Below, piece by piece: positions 6,176-11,000 of a stretch of DNA of 11,000 nucleotides (the first letter of the stretch is position 1; every line of letters begins with the position of its first letter). Source of the stretch: Symbiodinium natans (Eukaryota > Sar > Dinophyceae > Suessiales > Symbiodiniaceae); assembly GCA_905221605.1 (NCBI GenBank), contig CAJNDS010002331.1, forward strand, positions 136,501 through 147,500, written 5' to 3'. Under the pieces are notes generated by a model. It saw only the letters and a program-made list of their open reading frames with translations, did not search any database and was not told where the DNA came from. Both the position numbers and the translations under genes were made by a program.

Positions 6176-6218
6176 CTTGAGTCGGGGCTGGGAGGCTTTC
6201 CGGGAGGCACCTGCGGAA

Positions 6219-6262
6219 CTCCTAAACCCTAAACCCTAAACCCTAAACCCTAAACCCTAAAC
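6219..6262 (-). repeat. CCCTAAA array facing the preceding G-rich array
   Basis: About six pure CCCTAAA units. With the block at 6058-6175 it gives a (TTTAGGG)n-spacer-(CCCTAAA)n arrangement with a 43-bp spacer, the order expected of two telomere tracts joined end to end. Confidence 0.94.
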
Positions 6263-6282
6263 CCCAAACCCACGGGTTTGGG
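6263..6282. repeat. Perfect hairpin at the array/protein-fragment junction
   Basis: CCCAAACCC (6263-6271) and GGGTTTGGG (6274-6282) form a 9-bp stem with a 2-base loop. It sits exactly where the telomere-type array meets the non-repeat sequence of the minus-strand protein fragment. Confidence 0.75.
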
Positions 6283-6686
6283 CTTCTGGCCAGCTTAAAC
6301 CGGTGAAGATCCTGTTGCTTCCAGCCATTTGCATGGAGGTCCCCAAGAAAAAGGCCCGTCAAGACATTGAACAGTCCGTTGAGCAAATAGACGTGCATCC
6401 AATCGAACATCACGCAATCAATCAGCTTGGGCCCATAGGCTGGATGTGCCAACAAGCCCATTGGCTTGAAATTGAAGCCAAGTGCAGTCTGCTGTTTCTG
6501 GAACCTGGCCTTTGTCTGCAAGGGCTGCTGCTCTGCGAGATAGTTCATGTATGCCCTGATGGACTCCGTTGTTTGTCGCCCAAATCGAGATAGGTCTGTC
6601 TCGAGGCTGATTGGACGTTTTGGGCCCCACCCTGCCGGGCCCCTGGAAGCACCAAATCGAATAGCACGAGGCGCTCGATCGGGCCT
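6283..6686 (-). pseudogene. Degraded transposon-like protein fragment with DWMH motif
   Basis: On the minus strand a frame is open from an in-frame stop at 6687-6689 down through the array. The first ATG is at 6548, but the protein-like reading starts earlier (around LETDLSRFGRQTTESIRAY). The best part contains QTALGFNFKPMGLL, then FDWMHVYLLNGLFN and a hydrophobic GLFLGDLHANGW. A D-x-M-H motif followed by a hydrophobic G-(V/L) segment occurs in TNP2/CACTA-like transposase domains, and I associate DWMH proteins with dinoflagellate genomes; both links are inferred from memory of the motif only. The C-terminal end is replaced by the hairpin at 6263-6282 and the CCCTAAA array, adding a PNPWVWGLGFRV tail before a stop at 6243. 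It is therefore truncated. A plus-strand frame (6303-6593) is its shadow. Confidence 0.45.
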
Positions 6687-6723
6687 TCACACCAGATTTC
6701 TCCGCCCATGCACACTTCAACCA

Positions 6724-6955
6724 AAAACCCTGAACCCTGAACCCTCCACGCTCAACCCTAAACCCTAAACCCTCACTCAACCCGCAACCCAAAACCCTTA
6801 AACCCTCACCAAACCCTCAACCCTAAGCCCTAAACCCTCAACCCTAAACCCTCAACCCTCAGCCCTAAATCCTAAACCCCTCAACCCTCAGAGCCCTGAG
6901 CCCTGAGCCCTCAACCCTCAGAGCCCTGAGCCCTGAGCCCTGAGCCCTAAACCCA
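6724..6955 (-). repeat. Long mixed array: CCCTGAA, CCCTCAA, CCCTAAA, CCCTGAG
   Basis: The most variant-rich block. It starts with CCCTGAA, passes through CCCTCAA/CCCTAAA mixtures and ends in CCCTGAG repeats. A 30-bp unit at 6881-6910 is repeated exactly at 6911-6940, followed by one extra CCCTGAG. Confidence 0.93.
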
Positions 6956-7021
6956 CAGTGGGAGGCCTGGACCGCGGCCGCTGAGGTGGGATCTTCCGAA
7001 GGGGCCTCCGGCTTCTCATAA

Positions 7022-7073
7022 TTCAGGGTTTTTAGGGTTTAGGGTTTAGGGTTCAGGGTTTAGGGTTTAGGAT
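7022..7073 (+). repeat. TTTAGGG block
   Basis: About seven units with one TTCAGGG. It faces the block ending at 6955 across a 66-bp GC-rich spacer that contains GGACCGCGGCCGC. Confidence 0.92.
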
Positions 7074-7104
7074 TCTTGGTTTTTTAATGGGAATTGTAAG
7101 GCTT

Positions 7105-7140
7105 ATTATGGGGTGAATTATGGGGTGAATTATGGGGTTT
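7105..7140 (+). repeat. 12-bp tandem repeat, three copies
   Basis: ATTATGGGGTGA occurs at 7105-7116 and 7117-7128, then ATTATGGGGTTT at 7129-7140. It is followed by decayed TTAGGG-like sequence to about 7215. Confidence 0.8.
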
Positions 7141-7294
7141 ATCGGGTTTGTTATAGGCTTTGTAGGGTTCATGGGGTTCAGGACGCACAGGAGTTTTGGG
7201 GCTTAGGGCTTAGGACTTTGAACTGGTGCTCGCTATATTTTGGAGGGCACGAGGGTACTTCTGATAACTTATAAGCCTGCAACTCCCCCCTCCC

Positions 7295-7385
7295 CTATCC
7301 CCTGACCCCTAACCCCTAACCCCTAAACCCTAAACCCTAAACCCTGAACCCTAAACCCTAAACCCTAAACCCTAAACCCTAAACC
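7295..7385 (-). repeat. CCCCTAA passing into CCCTAAA
   Basis: The left part is the variant CCCCTAA (G-rich strand TTAGGGG) for about four units. The rest is CCCTAAA with one CCCTGAA. Variant units at one edge of a purer core fit stepwise divergence. Confidence 0.93.
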
Positions 7386-7386
7386 A

Positions 7387-7459
7387 GCAACCATATTACA
7401 ACAAGGTTCCCCCAAGCGGCTGGTTCCGTGTGTGAAAGGGAACCTAGCACTTCGTGCTA
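7387..7459. mobile_element. Fold-back element, family F, copy F2
   Basis: AGGTTCCC (7404-7411) pairs exactly with GGGAACCT (7438-7445). A second hairpin, TAGCAC-TTC-GTGCTA, follows at 7445-7459. The left end (CAACCATATTACAACAAGG) resembles F1 (TAACCATGTTGTAAGAAGG), and the GGGAACCTAG core is shared. Like F1 it ends in a small hairpin, so the two-hairpin layout may define the family. Confidence 0.55.
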
Positions 7460-7501
7460 CCACCGTCAAGTACCGCAAACCCTATGCACCCCAACCCGAA
7501 G

Positions 7502-7613
7502 CCCCATACACCCTAGACCCTATACACCTCAACCCTAAACCCTAAACCCCAAACCCTAAACCCTAAACCCTAAACCCTCATAAGCCTAAACCCGAATGCC
7601 CTACACGCCCTAA
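7502..7613 (-). repeat. CCCTAAA array with decayed flanks
   Basis: Pure core at about 7530-7578 with one CCCCAAA, and degenerate units either side (CCCTAGA, CCCTATA, CCCGAAT, CCCTACA). Confidence 0.88.
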
Positions 7614-7690
7614 AGGCTTCTGAGATGCTCGCCGACATTCCCGACGCCTGAAACACCTTTTGGACTGAATGAATGAACCCCCAAAAGATT

Positions 7691-7789
7691 GGGGTTTTAG
7701 GATTTAGGAGTTTGGGGTTTAGGGTTTAGGGTTTAGGGTTGAGAGTTAAGGGTTTAGGATTTAGGAGTTAGGGGTTCGGGCGTAGGGTT
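7691..7789 (+). repeat. Degenerate TTTAGGG array
   Basis: GGATTTAGGAGTT occurs twice, flanking a pure TTTAGGG core of about three units. It decays into TTCGGGCGTAGGG. Confidence 0.85.
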
Positions 7790-8436
7790 CTAAAGATTAG
7801 CGTCACCTACTCCATGCTGCCCAATCCCTGTGACCTGTGAGAGCATATGCATGGACCCTAGTAAACCGAAATACAATACCCTTACAGGAACTTTAGGGTC
7901 TACACCTTCAGCAGCCAAGCCCCGAACTTTTGCCACTGCGGGTTTTGGAGTTTAGGACGCACGACAGCCCCAAACCCTATCAACCCGAAACCCAAAGCAA
8001 TCCGTCCGGGTCTCACCTGCAGACAGGATCGGGCTGAGAAATCCACGGGTTCGTGGCGTCGGCCTGGAGCCAGGAACTTGTCAAGAGCAAGTCTACTCAG
8101 TCAGTCATGCGGCCATGCGCTACATGCAGGTTCATGGGCAGCTAAAACATGGTCACGAGCAAGCTGAGAATACATGACACCGGCTACAAGCCATTTGGCA
8201 GGGTACTTAGGAACCACCATGAGCTCTCAAGTGCACAACAACACATGGGTGTTCTCTGAATCAGGGTCACGTTTTAGGATCCTTACAAAGGGGGGGGGGG
8301 TTTAGGGTCTGGGAAGGGAAGCTGCCCTAGGCCTGTCGAGTGAAGGCCCCGCGCCTGAGTTGGAGCTTTCATGGCCCAAGACTTTCAAGACAGCACATAC
8401 CCAACGACTAAAGCAAGCTACCCTTCCTGATGGCCT
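7790..8436. other. Longest unique spacer in the array region; no supported gene
   Basis: An ATG-less plus frame is open over roughly 7960-8173 (first ATG near 8115) and ends EQAENT-stop. It shows no domain or signal that I recognise. GCTACAAGCCATTTGGC near 8180 superficially recalls the dinoflagellate spliced leader but is too diverged. A run of eleven G at 8290-8300 leads into a single TTTAGGG. Confidence 0.45.
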
Positions 8437-8511
8437 AAACCCTAAGCCCTACAGCACGCCCCAAGCACCTACATCCAAACCCTAAACCTTCATCCTAAAC
8501 CCAAATTTCGT
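8437..8511 (+). repeat. Exact 75-bp direct repeat, copy 1
   Basis: Identical base for base to 8773-8847. It contains heptamer remnants (AAACCCTAAG, CCAAACCCTAAACC) around the unique core CTACAGCACGCCCCAAGC and ends AAATTTCGT. The flanks of the two copies differ on both sides. Confidence 0.95.
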
Positions 8512-8546
8512 ACACAGACACCAGGACGGGCTCAGGCAAGTCCGAG

Positions 8547-8603
8547 CGAGCTCTTTGGGGTAATGGGGCTCAAACGAGCTCGGTTGGGTAAAGTGAGGCT
8601 TCT
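8547..8603 (+). repeat. Imperfect 28-bp duplication
   Basis: CGAGCTCTTTGGGGTAA (8547-8563) and CGAGCTCGGTTGGGTAA (8575-8591) match at 14 of 17 positions, 28 bp apart, and both are followed by GGGGCT/GAGGCT-like sequence. Confidence 0.5.
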
Positions 8604-8640
8604 GCCCTCAACCCTAAACCCTAAACCCTAAACTCTAAAC
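8604..8640 (-). repeat. Short CCCTAAA block
   Basis: CCCTCAA, three CCCTAAA-type units and CTCTAAA, lying between the two copies of the 75-bp repeat. Confidence 0.88.
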
Positions 8641-8772
8641 TGGCATGCCAAATCCCACCCCGCCCCAAGACCTAATCTGGAAAGATGACATTGGATGACT
8701 GCACCGGTCATTTCAGGCATGCACGCTCCCGCTACAACCCCACACCCTTGCAAATCCTGAACCCTAGCCCTA

Positions 8773-8847
8773 AAACCCTAAGCCCTACAGCACGCCCCAA
8801 GCACCTACATCCAAACCCTAAACCTTCATCCTAAACCCAAATTTCGT
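8773..8847 (+). repeat. Exact 75-bp direct repeat, copy 2
   Basis: Second copy, 336 bp downstream of the first with 261 bp between them. No inverted termini or flanking target duplication are visible, so segmental duplication fits better than transposition. Confidence 0.95.
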
Positions 8848-9128
8848 GTGGGTTGAGGGGGATGGTGGAGCCGTTGCACCTGGCGCCCAGTTGTAAGCGC
8901 CTATGTGAAGGTTTCTTAAAAAGGGGCACCCTGTTCGGGAGCTCCCAAAAAAAGGATCTTAGCATGGTGCACGAAATGCATATTGCATGAAGCCACACAG
9001 CAGAGCTTGAGCATGAACTACTTGCCAAAGGACGCGCGCAGACTCAGTACAGAGAAGGAACCTTTCCATTCTCAGAACCCTCAAGCTGAATCTCCATCCT
9101 AAACCCGGCACCTAATATAGGGGCCTTA
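8848..9128. other. Spacer with palindrome; no supported gene
   Basis: Contains the perfect palindrome GGGAGCTCCC (8937-8946). Around it, GGGGCACCCTGTTC…CAAAAAAAGGATCT resembles the centre and right arm of element M2 (GGCACCCTTTAAAAGGGATCTCAAAAAGG). A minus-strand frame over 8831-9028 is 65 codons of low-complexity start (MASSSCSSSAVW) without a recognisable domain. Confidence 0.45.
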
Positions 9129-9193
9129 ATAATTAGAATAGGGTTTTGGGGGTGATTATAGTATGATTACTAAGGGACCATAAGGGAATACTA
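9129..9193. repeat. Dispersed repeat R, copy 2
   Basis: Holds both parts shared with 2425-2573: TAATTAGAATAG…TGGGGGTGATT (9129-9157) and the exact 19-mer at 9175-9193. It lies directly upstream of a pure CCCTAAA array, while copy 1 lies 65 bp upstream of one. Confidence 0.5.
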
Positions 9194-9211
9194 CCAGCGA
9201 TTATTCCGATG

Positions 9212-9275
9212 CCCTAAACCCTAAACCCTAAACCCTAAACCCTAAACCCTAAACCCTAAACCCTAAACCCTAAAC
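9212..9275 (-). repeat. Pure CCCTAAA array
   Basis: Nine perfect consecutive heptamers (9212-9274). The lack of any variant suggests a recent origin or active homogenisation. Confidence 0.97.
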
Positions 9276-9400
9276 TAGCCCAACAAAAGACACGACTGGG
9301 GCGAAGTGAGCAGTGGGCATGGCTTGCACCAAGCTTGCACACCGTGTCCGAAAGCTCCGAATCCAGAGCTTAAGTATGCTGAGACTCGGAACTTAGTACG

Positions 9401-9580
9401 TTTGGGGTTAGGGCTTAGGGTTTAGAGTTTAGGGTTTAGGGCTTAGGGCTTAGGGCTTAGGGTTTAGGGTTTAGCGTTTAGGGTTTACGGTTTAGGGTTT
9501 AGAGTTTAACGTTTAGGGTTTAGGGTTTAGGGTTTAGGGTTTAGGGTCTAGGGTCTAGGGTTTAGGGTTTAGGGTTTAGG
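9401..9580 (+). repeat. TTTAGGG array, mixed variants
   Basis: About 25 units including several TTAGGGC-type, TTTAGAG, TTTAGCG, TTTACGG and two TCTAGGG. It faces the pure opposite-strand array at 9212-9275 across 125 bp. Confidence 0.95.
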
Positions 9581-9582
9581 TA

Positions 9583-9592
9583 CGCAGCTGCG
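9583..9592. repeat. Perfect 10-bp palindrome
   Basis: CGCAGCTGCG lies immediately after the array, at the start of the 84-bp GC-rich spacer between two same-strand arrays. Confidence 0.5.
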
Positions 9593-9664
9593 CCTCGCTG
9601 TGCTCTTCCGTTGTGCAAGTTTTTTGGGGTCCCAAGGTGTCCCGAACCGGTATCCACATGGTAA

Positions 9665-9822
9665 AGGGTTCAGGGTCTAGGGTTTAGGGTTTGGGGTTTA
9701 GGGTTTAGGGTTTAGGGTTTAGGGTTTAGGGTTTAGGGTTTAGGGTTTAGGGTTTAGGGTTTAGGGTTTAGGGTTTAGGGTCTAGGGTTTTGGGGCTTAG
9801 GGTTGAGGGTTTAGGGTTTAGC
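9665..9822 (+). repeat. TTTAGGG array with the longest pure run
   Basis: Twelve perfect consecutive TTTAGGG units (9697-9780), flanked by TTCAGGG, TCTAGGG, TTTGGGG and TTGAGGG variants on both edges. Confidence 0.97.
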
Positions 9823-9860
9823 CTACGCTAAAGAAACAGGGGCTTAGAGCCACCGTCATA

Positions 9861-9967
9861 TGGGGGTTTACGAAAATGAGGGTACCTTGTTGGGGTCCTT
9901 GCTACAACGGAATCCTACTCTTTGGGGGTCTAGATGAAGAAGGGTCCCCTAATTTCGGAAAGCCCCA
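9861..9967. mobile_element. MITE-like element, copy M3, most complete of its family
   Basis: The left end TGGGGGTTTACGAAAATGAG and the reverse complement of the right end, TGGGGCTTTCCGAAATTAGG, match at 19 of the first 26 bases. TA is present immediately outside both ends (9859-9860 and 9968-9969), either a TA target duplication or part of the terminus. TA duplication is typical of Tc1/mariner-type and some other DNA transposons, but the family assignment here is an inference. At 107 bp it is non-coding and would need a transposase supplied elsewhere. Confidence 0.65.
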
Positions 9968-10353
9968 TAGCACCTTGGCTGCGCGTAGGAGGGTAGCTAT
10001 AAATTAAACGTTTAGCTGCCTTATGAAGAAACCCAATAAACCCAAAAAAGCTAAGGATCTAAAGTTACAGTAGAGCACCACAAAGGCACCATAACCCTAA
10101 ACCCCAAACTCCTTGCAGGCGTGTCACTCCTCTTCCGGGGAGAGGGGCCTCACCATTCGATTTTGCAAGGGCTGCACTGAGTTTGGGGAGCTCGTGGCTT
10201 GGGGCTACCTCTAACTAGCATGATGTGTTGAACCTCAAGGTTTCACAACCATTCCGATAAACCTTCGGAGTGTAGGGTAGGCGTTGTCCCGGCGACCGAA
10301 GAAATGTGCCCCATCGTATATCATATGTATTGAGGCTTCATTCCCCACGAAAG
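9968..10353. other. Unique spacer with small hairpins
   Basis: No supported gene. CATTCCGA (10250-10257) pairs with TCGGAGTG (10265-10272) with one G-T pair. Just upstream, GTTGAACC and GGTTTCACAAC fold on GTTG/CAAC and AACC/GGTT with a TCA bulge (10227-10249). CCCTAAACCCCAAAC near 10095-10110 is the only telomere-type remnant. Confidence 0.45.
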
Positions 10354-10387
10354 GACGCCTCACGTACGCCATATAGGATGAGGCGTC
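10354..10387. repeat. 9-bp hairpin
   Basis: GACGCCTCA (10354-10362) pairs exactly with TGAGGCGTC (10379-10387) around a 16-base loop, just ahead of the poly-G/poly-C tract. Confidence 0.6.
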
Positions 10388-10406
10388 GGGGGATGGGGCT
10401 GAGGGT

Positions 10407-10520
10407 GGGGGGGGAACCTACCCCCCCCCCCCCCCCCAAAACGAAAACCCCGCTTACCAACCCACGGGGGGGGGGGGGAGGGAGGGGCACCATACCATGT
10501 GGGGGGAGGGGGGGGGGGGG
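10407..10520. repeat. Homopolymer G/C tract
   Basis: Runs of 8 G (10407-10414), 17 C (10421-10437), 13 G (10466-10478), 6 G (10501-10506) and 13 G (10508-10520). The first G and C runs can pair across AACCTA, and the G runs could form quadruplexes. Frames on both strands through here (10306-10605 plus, 10338-10565 minus) are homopolymer by-products rich in Pro and Gly. Exact run lengths may be unreliable in any assembly. Confidence 0.85.
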
Positions 10521-11000
10521 CCTCTCACCAACACATATGAGGAGCCATATATACACACTCACCAAGAAGAATGATATGAAGCGTGTTTCAACGAAGGGAA
10601 CCTAGTCTCAAGAAAGAAGAACAAGCATACCAATGAGCCCTCGTGGGCTTAAACTCGCACATGTCCAACGCCCTGAGCAAACAAAAATGTCCGGAAATGT
10701 TCTGAGGGAACCTCTCATCCATATCCAGGAGCGCAGAACCGAAGGCACGCGCACACGCAACAATTAAGGAAACTCCAGAATCCGCTGAAATATCCCCTCC
10801 CCCCCCCCAAAAAAAAATGAAAAAGAACTAGTACCAGACTTTATTTCATACTATCAAAAAGGGAAACCCTAAGTTTTCGTCTACAGCCACTGTTCCACTC
10901 AAAGTGCCCATTCCCTGCCGCCACACTTGCGTGTGACGCCGCAAGGCAATAGACCCAAAACGCACTGCACCCTGAACCTAAACCCTGAATCATACACTCC
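10521..11000. other. Unique sequence to the window end; no supported gene
   Basis: Contains GAAGGGAACCTAG near 10594, the core of family F without the rest of the element, and a C-run/A-run junction at about 10799-10817. A CCTGAACCTAAACCCTGAA remnant of the telomere-type repeat occurs near 10970. No frame with protein-like features was seen. Confidence 0.45.

Noticed and set aside
6303-6593. 96-codon plus-strand frame opposite the DWMH fragment
   Set aside because: It is the antisense shadow of the minus-strand reading, which is more protein-like; it starts at a non-ATG codon.
8175-8200. Resemblance of GCTACAAGCCATTTGGC to the dinoflagellate spliced leader
   Set aside because: Only the short AGCCATTT/GGC pieces match; the spacing and the conserved 3' CTCAAG are absent.
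8831-9028. 65-codon minus-strand frame starting MASSSCSSS
   Set aside because: It is short, overlaps the 75-bp duplicated repeat and a palindrome, and matches no family I know.
431-9822. CRISPR-like array
   Set aside because: The repeats are heptamers in direct tandem without regular spacers, in a eukaryotic context with no cas-like gene.
9212-9822. A true chromosome end
   Set aside because: Pure arrays are flanked by more than 1 kb of unique sequence on the right and are in both orientations, so they are interstitial.
10306-10605. 99-codon plus-strand frame, and 75-codon frame on the other strand
   Set aside because: Both are driven by homopolymer G/C runs (poly-Pro, poly-Gly) whose lengths are uncertain.

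Overview
The window contains no complete, convincing protein-coding gene, rRNA or tRNA. It is repeat-dominated nuclear DNA from a eukaryote whose telomere-type heptamer is TTTAGGG (CCCTAAA on the other strand). I favour a dinoflagellate of the Symbiodinium/Prorocentrum kind. The reasons are dispersed TTTAGGG blocks throughout non-terminal DNA, GC-rich hairpins between them, and one degraded minus-strand protein fragment with a 'DWMH' motif of a sort I associate with dinoflagellate transposon proteins. TTTAGGG is also used by plants, some green algae and chromerids, and I found no dinoflagellate spliced-leader sequence, so the assignment is an inference.

Layout. 1-430 is mostly unique sequence, with a possible edge-truncated membrane-protein frame on the minus strand. 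From 431 to about 9,822, more than twenty blocks of TTTAGGG-type repeat alternate with unique spacers of roughly 50 to 650 bp, and the strand of the repeat flips repeatedly. Blocks differ in register and variant: octamers at 1825-1953, TTCAGGG runs at 3204-3231 and 6065-6113, CCCTGAG with an exact 30-bp duplication at 6881-6940, TTAGGGG at 7295-7328, and a 76-81 bp higher-order repeat at 4815-4999. The longest pure run is 12 heptamers (9697-9780). From 9,823 to the end the sequence is mostly unique, apart from one small inverted-repeat element, two short heptamer remnants and a homopolymeric G/C tract (10407-10520).

Between the arrays lie several families of short non-autonomous elements. One has related inverted termini beginning TGGG (2728-2802, 4128-4229, 5144-5236, 9861-9967). 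A second is marked by AGGGAACCTAG (3905-4007, 5418-5467, 7387-7459). A third pair shares an exact 19-mer (2425 and 9175). There are also GC-rich hairpin clusters (1260-1363 and 5692-5731) and an exact 75-bp direct repeat (8437-8511 and 8773-8847). The only fragment that reads like a real protein is on the minus strand at 6283-6686, cut at its C-terminal end by a hairpin and a CCCTAAA array.

Interpretation. This looks like accessory DNA shaped by insertion of telomere-type repeats (telomerase-mediated break repair or fold-back capture), by small mobile elements and by local duplication. Long open frames here are mostly by-products of repeat variants that lose the stop codon built into TTTAGGG.
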